This document shows positions 38,875 through 47,115 of a stretch of 64,000 bases of DNA, in pieces (the stretch's first letter is position 1; every line of letters begins with the position of its first letter). The stretch is from assembly GCA_016720685.1 (NCBI GenBank), contig JADKKC010000003.1, positions 67,570 to 131,569 of the forward strand. Reading direction: 5' to 3'. The DNA is from Zoogloea sp. (GTDB lineage Bacteria > Pseudomonadota > Gammaproteobacteria > Burkholderiales > Rhodocyclaceae). Under the pieces are notes generated by a model. That model was not told the origin of the DNA and ran no database searches. It worked only from the letters and a program-made list of their open reading frames with translations. Both the position numbers and the translations under genes were made by a program.

Positions 38875-39088
38875 AAAGCCTCTCCTCAGCAAGAGCTAAA
38901 TTGTTTCTTAGCGTCGTGACGAAATTGTCATGCGCTTACTACGGACAAGTATAAAGCAAACTTGAGGCTCTCCGGACGGAAGGGGCTGCGGCCCGGCGCG
39001 ATCACAGCCCCATTTCGGAAAGTCACGGAGGAAGCCGGCGCCTTATAATCGGTCCTTCCTGCCCCAGACCTCAGAGAGATCCACCACG

Positions 39089-40048
39089 ATGGCCACTCGT
39101 CACATCAAGCTGCTCATCCTTGGCTCCGGCCCCGCCGGCTACAGCGCCGCCGTCTACGCTGCCCGTGCCAACCTGAACCCCGTGCTCATCACCGGCATCG
39201 CCCAGGGCGGCCAGTTGATGACCACCACCGACGTGGACAATTGGCCCGCCGACGCCGACGGCGTGCAGGGCCCGGAGCTGATGGCCCGCTTTGAAAAGCA
39301 CGCCGCCCGCTTCAACACCGAAATGATTTTCGACCACATTCACACCACCTACCTGGCCGAAAAACCGATCCGCCTGGTGGGCGACGAGGGCGAATATACC
39401 TGCGACGCGCTGATCATCGCCACCGGCGCGAGCGCCCAGTACCTGGGCCTTCCCTCCGAGGAAGCCTTCTCCGGCAAGGGCGTGTCGGCCTGCGCCACTT
39501 GCGACGGTTTCTTCTACCGCAAGCAGGAAGTGGCCGTGATCGGCGGCGGCAACACCGCGGTCGAAGAGGCGCTCTACCTCGCCAATATCGCCAGCAAGGT
39601 CACTCTGGTGCATCGCCGCGACAAGTTCAAGGCCGAGCGCATCCTGATCGACAAGGTCAACGAGCGCGTTGCGGCCGGCAAGATCGTGCTGGAACTCGAC
39701 TCCAACCTGGACGAAGTCCTTGGCGACAACACCGGCGTGACCGGCATGCGCGTGAAGAACGCCAAGACCGGCGCCTCCAAGGATATCGCGCTGAAGGGCG
39801 TGTTCATCGCCATCGGCCACAAGCCCAACACCGACATCTTCGAAGGCCAGCTCGAGATGGAAGGCGGCTACATCGTCACCCAGGGCGGCAGAAAGGGTAA
39901 CGCCACCGCCACCAACGTGCCCGGCGTGTTTGCGGCCGGTGACGTCCAGGACCACATCTACCGCCAGGCCGTCACCAGCGCCGGCACCGGCTGCATGGCC
40001 GCGCTCGACGCCGAGCGCTACCTCGACAGCCTCGGTCTGGCCGGCTGA
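39089..40048 (+). CDS. trxB: Thioredoxin-disulfide reductase
   Basis: Cytoplasmic NADPH-dependent flavoenzyme that reduces thioredoxin. The 319 residues contain the FAD motif GSGPAGYSAA, the redox CATC (in VSACATCDGFFY), the NADPH motif GGGNTAVEEA and VHRRDKFKA, and FAAGDVQDHIYRQ near the C-terminus. Standard length. Divergent from a Crp-type regulator; a TATAAA-like element lies in the gap. Confidence 0.97.
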   Translation: MATRHIKLLILGSGPAGYSAAVYAARANLNPVLITGIAQGGQLMTTTDVDNWPADADGVQGPELMARFEKHAARFNTEMIFDHIHTTYLAEKPIRLVGDEGEYTCDALIIATGASAQYLGLPSEEAFSGKGVSACATCDGFFYRKQEVAVIGGGNTAVEEALYLANIASKVTLVHRRDKFKAERILIDKVNERVAAGKIVLELDSNLDEVLGDNTGVTGMRVKNAKTGASKDIALKGVFIAIGHKPNTDIFEGQLEMEGGYIVTQGGRKGNATATNVPGVFAAGDVQDHIYRQAVTSAGTGCMAALDAERYLDSLGLAG

Positions 40049-40162
40049 CAGGGCGAACAGATCTACCGCGCGGCCCGATCCCGCACTCTCGTTGCAGGTT
40101 CGGGCCGCTCAATACGATTTCTTCGTCCTGCTCATTAACCTGACAAAACCAAACCGCGTTCC

Positions 40163-41197
40163 ATGAGCAATCGCAAGCAGCCTTCCGGGCTCGACGCCCT
40201 CAAGGCCATCCGGGATCACGTCCCGAACAGCGTGCTGAAAACAGTCATCGGCCGCCCCGGGCCGGCAACCGGAGCCGCGCCAGCCAAGACCTCCAGGTCA
40301 CCCGCAAGCACCGAACCCGCCCCACCCGCCGAGCCCGACGACGGCGAGCTGTTTCGCCGCCAGGTCGGCCGCATCCAGCCGCTCAAGACCGCGGCACACG
40401 CCGAAATCGCACGCCCAAAACCGGCTCCGGTTCCGCGCCCGCGGCAGCTCGGGCCGGAACCCGAAGCGCCGCGGCGCGCCCCGCGCATCGACGAAAACGA
40501 TCCCGTGGCACTGTTTCGCGCCTCCCTTGGCGACGTTGCCCCGATCCGCGATTTCAACCGCGTCGATCTCAGCGCCCAGCGCCAGCAGGTTCACCCCCAG
40601 GTCCGGGCAATGAGCCACGTGGAACCGGCTCCGCTGGCCATCGACGAGCGCCTGCTGCACGACCCGCAGGCGCTCTTCCGTCACGCCGCCGGCCAGGTCG
40701 CGCCGCTCAAGAACAAGAACCTCGCCAGCGTTGACCGGCCGCTCCCCGCACCGCTGCCGATCAAGCGTGAGCAGGACGAACGCAACGTGCTGCGCGAAGC
40801 CCTCGAATCGCCCATCAGTTTCGAGGATCGCCTCGACATGGGCGACGAAGCCGCCTACCTGCGCGTCGGCCTGCCCCGCCGCGTCCTCACCGACCTGCGC
40901 CGCGGGCGCTGGGTCGTGCAGGGCGAACTCGATCTCCACGGCCTGACCCGCGACGAAGCGCGCGCCAGCCTCTCCCGGTTCATTGCCGCCGCGCTCCAGC
41001 AGGGCCGCCGCTGCCTGCGCATCATCCATGGCAAGGGGCATGGTTCGCCGGGGCGCGTTCCGGTGCTCAAGCACCTTTCCCGCGGCTGGCTGGCCCAGCG
41101 CGAAGACATCCTCGCCTTCTGCCAGGCCCGCCCCCATGACGGCGGCGACGGCGCATTGCTGGTCTTGCTTCAGGCCGGCAGCGCCGGCAACGGCTGA
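40163..41197 (+). CDS. Smr domain protein with three 54-residue N-terminal repeats
   Basis: A 344-residue protein ending in an Smr (small MutS-related) domain: LDLHG (256-260) and HGKG (289-292) are the two catalytic or nucleic-acid-binding signatures. Stand-alone Smr proteins (SmrA/YdaL type) are endonucleases acting on DNA or on RNA at stalled ribosomes. The N-terminal half is proline-rich and holds three copies of an LFR...G.V.PL[KR] motif beginning at residues 63, 117 and 171, spaced exactly 54 residues apart. The relatives I know carry one. Located between trxB and the nosZ promoter. Confidence 0.85.
   Translation: MSNRKQPSGLDALKAIRDHVPNSVLKTVIGRPGPATGAAPAKTSRSPASTEPAPPAEPDDGELFRRQVGRIQPLKTAAHAEIARPKPAPVPRPRQLGPEPEAPRRAPRIDENDPVALFRASLGDVAPIRDFNRVDLSAQRQQVHPQVRAMSHVEPAPLAIDERLLHDPQALFRHAAGQVAPLKNKNLASVDRPLPAPLPIKREQDERNVLREALESPISFEDRLDMGDEAAYLRVGLPRRVLTDLRRGRWVVQGELDLHGLTRDEARASLSRFIAAALQQGRRCLRIIHGKGHGSPGRVPVLKHLSRGWLAQREDILAFCQARPHDGGDGALLVLLQAGSAGNG
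40349..40711 (+). repeat. Three in-frame repeats, 162-bp period, in the Smr gene
   Basis: Encodes LFRRQVGRIQPLK (63-75), LFRASLGDVAPIR (117-129) and LFRHAAGQVAPLK (171-183). The equal 54-residue spacing implies duplication of a 162-bp unit, since diverged. Confidence 0.7.
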
Positions 41198-41287
41198 AAC
41201 CGGGCGCGTCCAGCGCCTGGCGTTTGACACAAAACGGGGTGCCCAACCCCGTCAATCTGCCCGTTTACAGGGCTAAATCGGCAGTTC

Positions 41288-41329
41288 TTGTGCCTGGTCA
41301 ATTTTTTCCCCGCCCCCTGGATCTAAAGT
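41288..41329 (+). promoter_or_regulatory. Fnr/Dnr-dependent class II promoter of nosZ
   Basis: TTGTG-CCTG-GTCAA (41288-41301) matches the Fnr/Dnr consensus at 8 of 10 positions. The -10 hexamer TAAAGT (41324-41329) begins 22 nt after it, exactly class II spacing. Transcription would start near 41336, giving a leader of about 120 nt before nosZ. Confidence 0.6.
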
Positions 41330-41455
41330 GGCCTGCGACAGATTGCCGCAGGGACAAAGTGCCGCAGGGCGCACTTCTCTCCCCGCCTGATCTTGGCGCC
41401 GCCGACTGAAGTTCGCGGCCTTTCGCTTTAGCCCAGGGAAAAACGGAGACCAATA

Positions 41456-43408
41456 ATGAGCACCGATGACATCAAGCACGACGACCAAACCCCCGTTCCG
41501 GGACGTCGCAAGTTCCTGAACACCGCCGCCCTCGCCGGCCTGGCCGGTGCCGGTCTGTCCGTGGGCCTCTCGTCCTGCAAGCAGGAAGCCGCACCCACCG
41601 CCGCAGCGCCTGCCGCCGCCCCGGCACCCGTCGCCCACGCTGCCGGCGCGGGTGACCTGAACCTGCACCCGGCCCCCGGCCAGCTCGACACCTACTACGG
41701 CGTGTGGTCCGGCGGCCACTCTGGTGAAGTCCGCGTCCTCGGCCTGCCCTCCGGCCGCGAGATCAAGCGCGTGCCGACCTTCAACATCGACTGCATGAAC
41801 GGCTGGGGCATCACCAACGAATCGAAGGCCATCATCGGCACCAAGGCCGACGGCAGCCTGAAGTACAAGACCGGCGATACCCACCACATCCACGGCACGT
41901 ACGTCGACGGCACCTACGACGGCAAATACTTCTTTGTGAACGACAAGATCCACGGCCGCATCGCCCGCGTCCGTGGCGACATCTTCGAGTGCGACAAGAT
42001 CACCGAGCTGCCCAACATCCAGGGCTTCCACGGCATCTTCCCCGACAAGCGCGACCCGGTCGACCAGTCCATCAACCGTACCACCCGCGTATTCTGCGGC
42101 AACGAATTCCACATTCCGCACCCCAACGACGGGCGCGACATGGATGACCCGACCAAGTACAAAACGCTGTTTACCTGTGTCGATGCCGAGACCATGGAAG
42201 TGCGCTGGCAGTGCCGCGTCGATGGCAACATGGACCTCGTCGCCACCTCGTACAACGGCCGGCTGGCAGCCGCCAACCAGTACAACGTCGAAGGTGGCGC
42301 CCACTACGAGGACATGATGTCCTCCGAAAAGGACGCCTGCGTGTTCTTCGACGTGGCGCGCATCGAGCAGGCGATCAAGGACGGCAAGTTCGTCACCATC
42401 GGCGACAGCAAGGTGCCCGTCGTGGATGGCACCAAGGACGCCAACAAGGATCCGAAGACCGCCCTCACCTGCTACGTGCCGGTTCCCAAGAACCCCCACG
42501 GCGTCAATGCCAGCCCGGACGGCAAGTACTTCATCTGTTCCGGCAAGCTCTCGCCCACCGCCACGGTCATCGAGCTGACCAAGGTCGAGGAATTCCTCGA
42601 CGGCAAGCTCGACGACCTGAACAAGAGCATCGTCGCCGAAGTGGAAATCGGCCTCGGCCCCCTGCACACCACCTACGACGGCCGCGGCAACGCCTTCACC
42701 ACCCTGTTCCTCGACAGCCAGATCGTCAAATGGAACATCGACGCCGCCATCAAGTTCCACGCCGGCGACAAGGCCGCCAAGTACGTGGTCGATCGCATCG
42801 ACGTGCATTACCAGCCCGGCCACATCAGCGCGGACATGGGCGAAACCAAGGAAGCCGGCGGCCAGTTCCTCGCCGTGGGCTGCAAGTTCTCGAAAGACCG
42901 CTTCCTGCCGGTCGGCCCGCTGCACCCCGAGAACGAACAGCTCATCGACATCCGCGGTGAAAAAATGGTGATGCTGGCCGACCACCCGGTCTACCCCGAG
43001 CCCCACGACTTCGTCATCGTCAAGCGCGAGAAAATCAAGACCCGCCAGGTCTTCAACGTCGATGACTTCCCGCTGGCCGTCAAGGACCCGAAGGATTCCG
43101 GCGTCACCCGCAACGGCAACAAGGTCACCGTCAAGCTGGTGTCCCAGGCCCCGGCCTACAGCCTGCGCGAGTTCAAGGTGAAGAAGGGCGACGAAGTCAC
43201 CTTGATCCTCACCAACCTGGACAAGGTGGAGGATCTGACTCACGGCTTCGCGATTCCGAAGTACGACATCAACTTCATCGTCAACCCGCAGGAAACCAAG
43301 TCCGTCACCTTCAAGGCCGACAAGCCGGGTGTCTACTGGTGCTACTGCACGCACTTCTGCCACGCGCTGCACCTTGAAATGCGCACGCGCATGATCGTCG
43401 AGAAGTAA
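41456..43408 (+). CDS. nosZ: Nitrous-oxide reductase, clade I (Tat-exported)
   Basis: Periplasmic copper enzyme that reduces N2O to N2, last step of denitrification. A twin-arginine signal (GRRKFLNTAALAG, Arg17-Arg18) marks clade I. A seven-bladed propeller carries the CuZ histidines in SGGHSGE, DTHHIHG, NEFHIPH, NPHGVN, GPLHTTY, QPGHISADMGET and PEPHDF. The cupredoxin domain has CuA ligands His596, Cys631, Cys635, His639 and Met642 (CTHFCHALHLEM). The residue between the cysteines that corresponds to Trp620 of Pseudomonas is His633; this ligand binds through its backbone. 650 residues, normal length. A terminator follows, so nosR has its own promoter. Confidence 0.97.
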   Translation: MSTDDIKHDDQTPVPGRRKFLNTAALAGLAGAGLSVGLSSCKQEAAPTAAAPAAAPAPVAHAAGAGDLNLHPAPGQLDTYYGVWSGGHSGEVRVLGLPSGREIKRVPTFNIDCMNGWGITNESKAIIGTKADGSLKYKTGDTHHIHGTYVDGTYDGKYFFVNDKIHGRIARVRGDIFECDKITELPNIQGFHGIFPDKRDPVDQSINRTTRVFCGNEFHIPHPNDGRDMDDPTKYKTLFTCVDAETMEVRWQCRVDGNMDLVATSYNGRLAAANQYNVEGGAHYEDMMSSEKDACVFFDVARIEQAIKDGKFVTIGDSKVPVVDGTKDANKDPKTALTCYVPVPKNPHGVNASPDGKYFICSGKLSPTATVIELTKVEEFLDGKLDDLNKSIVAEVEIGLGPLHTTYDGRGNAFTTLFLDSQIVKWNIDAAIKFHAGDKAAKYVVDRIDVHYQPGHISADMGETKEAGGQFLAVGCKFSKDRFLPVGPLHPENEQLIDIRGEKMVMLADHPVYPEPHDFVIVKREKIKTRQVFNVDDFPLAVKDPKDSGVTRNGNKVTVKLVSQAPAYSLREFKVKKGDEVTLILTNLDKVEDLTHGFAIPKYDINFIVNPQETKSVTFKADKPGVYWCYCTHFCHALHLEMRTRMIVEK

Positions 43409-43446
43409 TCGACAACTTGGCAATAGATCGATAAGTGAAGTGATTG

Positions 43447-43477
43447 GGGGAGACGCTAGCGTCTCCCCATTTTTTTT
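43447..43477 (+). terminator. Terminator after nosZ
   Basis: A 22-nt perfect palindrome at 43447-43468 (arms GGGGAGACGC / GCGTCTCCCC) followed by eight Ts. It should end or strongly reduce transcription between nosZ and the following gene. Confidence 0.9.
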
Positions 43478-43517
43478 ACAGAGCACCCGCCACCGACCGA
43501 CACCAGGAGATCGACCC

Positions 43518-44318
43518 ATGCGCCTCGCCCCTGTTCTTGCCACCGCCGCCACAGCCGCCTTTCTCGCCCTGGGCTGCGCCTCCACGGCCTTCGCCAGCAC
43601 GGGCGCCGCCCACGAAGCGACGGCCGACCTCGCCGAGCAGGCCCGCATGCTCGGCCAGCGGGCCACCAAGGCCTACCTGATGACACTGCAAGGGGTCAGC
43701 CCCGATGCCGGCCACAGCATCCTCGCCGACTCGGTATCCCGCTTCGAGCGCAATCTGGCCGCACTCAAGGCCGGCAAGCTCGACGACAACGCACGCGCCA
43801 AGCTCGCCGCCGTGGACAGCGCCTGGATCGAAGCGCGCGCACTGCTCACCGCTCCGCCCAGCGCCAGCGGCGCCAAGGCGCTGTACGACAGCACCGCCGC
43901 CCTCGATCAGGCCAGCCAGCATCTGGTGATGGCGATCAACAGCCGGGGGCCCGAAGAGTCGCGCCGGCTGATCCTCGCCTCCCGGATGCGCATGCTGTCC
44001 CAACGCATCGCCATGCATTACCTCTACCGCGCCAGCGGCCTGATGACGCCCAACGCACCCCAAATGGAGCTGTCCTACGCCCGCAGCGAATTTGCAGCCA
44101 ACCTGTCCCGCAGCACACAGAACAACGCCTTCCCCGCCGAAACCCGCGAGGCGGTCGCCAGACTTGCCGGGCTCTGGCCCGCCTACCAGGACGCCGCCGG
44201 CAAGACCGGCGAGCCCGTGGCCATGCTCAAGAACGCCCCGGCGGTAATGGAAATGAGCGAACAGGTTCTCGGCGCCACCGACAAGGTCGTCGGCACCCTG
44301 CTCGCCCCGGCCCGGTAG
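43518..44318 (+). CDS. Exported PilJ_N/NarX-type sensor-domain protein of the nos cluster
   Basis: A 266-residue protein with an N-terminal export signal (residues 1-27, cleavage likely after AFA; the LGC at 18-20 is a poor lipobox) and no other membrane segment, so probably free in the periplasm. It has two P-box-like motifs, ARMLGQR (42-48) and MRMLSQR (157-163), each opening a helical bundle. This is the signature of the type IV pili methyl-accepting chemotaxis transducer N-terminal domain and of the NarX/NarQ nitrate-binding site. There is no kinase, HAMP or signalling domain. AGGAG precedes the ATG. Lying between nosZ and nosR, it may bind nitrate, nitrite or a NOS factor; function unknown. 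Confidence 0.8.
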   Translation: MRLAPVLATAATAAFLALGCASTAFASTGAAHEATADLAEQARMLGQRATKAYLMTLQGVSPDAGHSILADSVSRFERNLAALKAGKLDDNARAKLAAVDSAWIEARALLTAPPSASGAKALYDSTAALDQASQHLVMAINSRGPEESRRLILASRMRMLSQRIAMHYLYRASGLMTPNAPQMELSYARSEFAANLSRSTQNNAFPAETREAVARLAGLWPAYQDAAGKTGEPVAMLKNAPAVMEMSEQVLGATDKVVGTLLAPAR

Positions 44319-44338
44319 AAACAGGCTTTCGCGGCAGA

Positions 44339-44380
44339 TTGACTCAGCTTAAGGATAAGGCGACGCAGCAACATCAAAAT
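44339..44380 (+). promoter_or_regulatory. Candidate Fnr/Dnr class II promoter of nosR
   Basis: TTGAC-TCAG-CTTAA (44339-44352) matches 8 of 10 consensus positions. A weak -10, CAAAAT (44375-44380), starts 22 nt later, the same geometry as at nosZ and dnr. Predicted start near 44387, 24 nt before nosR. Confidence 0.5.
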
Positions 44381-44410
44381 TCCAAGAAACGCTGAATTAC
44401 GGAGTACCCC

Positions 44411-46612
44411 ATGAGATTCGATCTTTTATCCCGTTTGCGCAGCCGTGGCACTGCACTGCTTGCCGCAACGCTGGCAGGGCTCGCCATGACCGGCGGCGCG
44501 CTTGCCGACACCTACGAAGTCAAGCTGCCGCCCGAGCTGTCATCCTCGCCAAAAATGTGCGATTACGCGCCGTGCAAGGACGTGATGCCCGGCGCCACGT
44601 CCTTCTCCGAGCGCAAGGGCCAGCCGCCCTTCGTGGAAGCCTACAAGGATGAAGCCGGGCAGAAAAAGCTCCTCGGCTACGTGATGCTGTCCACCGACAT
44701 CACCGACACCCCGGCCTATTCCGGCAAGCCGGTGGTCACCCTGATCGGCATGGACACCACCGGCAGGTTTACCGGCGTCAAGATCCTCAAGCACTCTGAA
44801 CCCATCCTGCTGCTCGGCATTCCCGAGTCGGCACTGATCAAGTTCAACAACCAGTACCTCGGCCAGTTTGTTGGCGACAACATCGAAATCGGCAAGTCGC
44901 GCTCCGAAGAAAACCTCATCGGCCTGGATGCCATTACCGGCGCCACCGTCACCGTCATCGCCCAGAACCAGGTGATGATGACCTCGGGCAGCGCGGTGGC
45001 CAAGCAGGTCGGCATCCTCAAGCCGGTGATCCGCCCGCAGGCAAAATTTACGGCCACCACCGCGGCGCCCTCGTGGGCGCAACTGGTTGAAGACGGCAGC
45101 GTGCAGCGCCTCGTCGTAAAGGCCGAGGAAGTCGGCCTCAAGAGCGACGGCCGTCCCTACATGGATTTGTGGTTCGGCTACCTCAACCAACCCACCATCG
45201 GCCAGGCCATTCTCGGCAAGGACGGCTACGCCGGCCTGATGGCCCGCCTCAAGGAAGGCGAGCACGCCATCTTCATCATCAAAACCGCCGGCATGGATTC
45301 CTTCAAGGGCTCCGGCTTCGTGCGCGGCGGCATCTACGACCGTGTGCAGGTGCGCCAGGATTCCGACAGCTTCACCTTCCGCGACCTCGATTACGTGAAC
45401 CTGTGGGGCGTGTCCGCCGCCGGCTCGCCGGCCTTCGACGAATCGGCCATCTTCATCATCCGCGGCAAGAGTTTCTCGGGCGCCTATCCCTGGAAACTGG
45501 TTTTTCTCGGCAACAAGATCGACAAGGAAACCTCCACCAAAACCTTCGCCAACTTCGACAAGGAATACTGGCTCGACGCCAGGTATCTCGAAGGCGGCCG
45601 CCCCGTGGTCATCAAGCCCGACCCGACCTGGCTCAAGGTGTGGAAGGAGCGCGCGTTCGAGATCGGCGGCTTCGTCGTCTTCCTGCTGGTGATTGCCGCC
45701 GCCTACGCCAGCCGCGACACCCTGGTGCGCCGCTCAAGCCGCCACAACAAGTGGCCGGTCAATGTCTTCAAATACACCGGCTGGGTGGTGAGCATCGGCT
45801 TCGTCGGCTTCTACGCCATGGCCCAGCCGTCCATCACCCAGATACTCACCTGGTTCCATTCCTTGTTGTTCCAGTGGAAGTGGGAACTCTTCCTGTCCGA
45901 TCCGCTGATCTTCGTGTTCTGGATCTTCATCATCGTCAGCACCTTCCTGTGGGGCCGCGGGCTCTTTTGCGGCTGGCTCTGCCCCTTCGGCTCGCTCTCC
46001 GAACTGCTTTACAAGATCGGAGGCGCCATCGGCCTCAAGCGCTTCCAGTTCAATCTGCCGCAGGCGCTGCACGACAAGCTCAAGTGGGTGAAGTACGCGG
46101 TGTTCTTCGGGCTCCTGGCGGTGTCCTTCTTCAGCATGGGCCTGGCCGAAAAGCTCGCCGAAGTCGAACCCTTCAAGACCACCTTCCTCGTCGGCATCAC
46201 CAACCGCAGCTGGCCCTACAGTCTGTTTGCCGCCGGCCTGCTGGGCCTGGCGATCTTCACGGAGCGGCCCTTCTGCAAGTACCTCTGCCCGCTGGGCGCC
46301 GCGCTGGCCATGCCCACCACCTTCCGCTGGTTCGGCCTCAGGCGCAAAGACGAATGCACCAGCTGCAAGGCCTGCGCAAAGGGCTGCGGCTCGCTGGCCA
46401 TCGACACCAAGGGCAACATCGACCAGCGCGAATGCATGCTCTGCCTCGACTGCATGGTGTTCTATTACGACGACCACGCCTGCCCGCCGCTGGCCCACGA
46501 GCGCAAGCGCCGCGACAAGGCCGGCCAGCCGCTCACGCCGATCAACGGCAAGGGCTACTTCATCCCGATCCACCCGGTTCCGGCCGATACAAAGAAGGGT
46601 GCCGCAGCATGA
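44411..46612 (+). CDS. nosR: NosR, flavin and iron-sulfur membrane protein for N2O reduction
   Basis: Polytopic membrane protein of 733 residues needed for NosZ activity, probably passing electrons from the quinol pool to NosZ. A signal sequence (to about residue 32) is followed by a periplasmic FMN-binding domain; DAITGAT (173-179) is the covalent flavinylation motif with acceptor Thr179. Membrane helices then carry two CxxxCP motifs (Cys520 and Cys622 regions, FCGWLCPFG and FCKYLCPLG). Two 4Fe-4S ferredoxin clusters follow near Cys649 (CTSCKACAKGC) and Cys675 (CMLCLDC). Its stop overlaps the next gene (ATGA). The full-length flavin domain is present. Confidence 0.96.
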   Translation: MRFDLLSRLRSRGTALLAATLAGLAMTGGALADTYEVKLPPELSSSPKMCDYAPCKDVMPGATSFSERKGQPPFVEAYKDEAGQKKLLGYVMLSTDITDTPAYSGKPVVTLIGMDTTGRFTGVKILKHSEPILLLGIPESALIKFNNQYLGQFVGDNIEIGKSRSEENLIGLDAITGATVTVIAQNQVMMTSGSAVAKQVGILKPVIRPQAKFTATTAAPSWAQLVEDGSVQRLVVKAEEVGLKSDGRPYMDLWFGYLNQPTIGQAILGKDGYAGLMARLKEGEHAIFIIKTAGMDSFKGSGFVRGGIYDRVQVRQDSDSFTFRDLDYVNLWGVSAAGSPAFDESAIFIIRGKSFSGAYPWKLVFLGNKIDKETSTKTFANFDKEYWLDARYLEGGRPVVIKPDPTWLKVWKERAFEIGGFVVFLLVIAAAYASRDTLVRRSSRHNKWPVNVFKYTGWVVSIGFVGFYAMAQPSITQILTWFHSLLFQWKWELFLSDPLIFVFWIFIIVSTFLWGRGLFCGWLCPFGSLSELLYKIGGAIGLKRFQFNLPQALHDKLKWVKYAVFFGLLAVSFFSMGLAEKLAEVEPFKTTFLVGITNRSWPYSLFAAGLLGLAIFTERPFCKYLCPLGAALAMPTTFRWFGLRRKDECTSCKACAKGCGSLAIDTKGNIDQRECMLCLDCMVFYYDDHACPPLAHERKRRDKAGQPLTPINGKGYFIPIHPVPADTKKGAAA

Positions 46613-47031
46613 CCATCGCCGACAGAAACGAACTGCGCCAGCCCGCCTACGGCAACGCGAGGGGCCTCAGCTGGCTGATCGCCGAACTCCGCGACCACCT
46701 GTGGCCCTGGGCCGGCAAGGGCCAGCCGGCCAGAAAGTCCATCCAGCTCGCAGGCTTCGCCCTCGCCATCGCGGCCACCATCGCCTGGGTGCTGGCCGCC
46801 CTCGGCCGCCTCGAAGCCGGCGCCATCATCGGCTGGTGGTTCGGCTGGAGCGTCTTCGAAATCTTCGTCCGCCTCGACGCCAAGCCCTACGTGAAGGAAG
46901 GCCCGTGGTGGGGCCACCTTTACCGCCGCGCCACGGTCATGGACATGATCTGCTACGTGAGCTTCAAGAACCTGCTGATCGGCGCCGTGCTGTTCATCGG
47001 GCTCAGAACACTGGGCATCGTGCAGGTGTAA
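46609..47031 (+). CDS. Small membrane protein coupled to nosR
   Basis: A 140-residue protein starting inside the nosR stop (ATGA), so translation is coupled. It has a basic, soluble N-terminus (about 45 residues), then hydrophobic segments LAGFALAIAATIAWVLAAL and GAIIGWWFGWSVFEIFV, and a third near the end (NLLIGAVLFIGLRTLGIV) after a polar YVKEGPWWGHLYRR loop. No cysteines or histidine clusters suggest a cofactor. I do not recognise a named family. The coupling argues for a role with NosR at the membrane. It is the last nos-linked gene before an unrelated phosphate-transport pair. Confidence 0.75.
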   Translation: MTIADRNELRQPAYGNARGLSWLIAELRDHLWPWAGKGQPARKSIQLAGFALAIAATIAWVLAALGRLEAGAIIGWWFGWSVFEIFVRLDAKPYVKEGPWWGHLYRRATVMDMICYVSFKNLLIGAVLFIGLRTLGIVQV

Positions 47032-47115
47032 GACAGCCGCACCCGCTGCACCGCAGCATGTATCGCACGCCGGAGAGTCGTAAGATGAAGCACTGATTCC
47101 GCCGCGAGGCCACGC

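Noticed and set aside
40070..40108. GCGGCCCGA / TCGGGCCGC repeat after trxB as a terminator
   Set aside because: 21-nt loop and no T-tract make termination unlikely.
41224..41237. TTGACACAAAACGG upstream of nosZ as an Fnr box
   Set aside because: Only the left half fits the consensus and it is too far from any -10; the site at 41288-41301 fits both sequence and spacing.
41234..41252. ACGGGGT / ACCCCGT hairpin after the Smr gene as a terminator
   Set aside because: Short stem without trailing Ts; not convincing.
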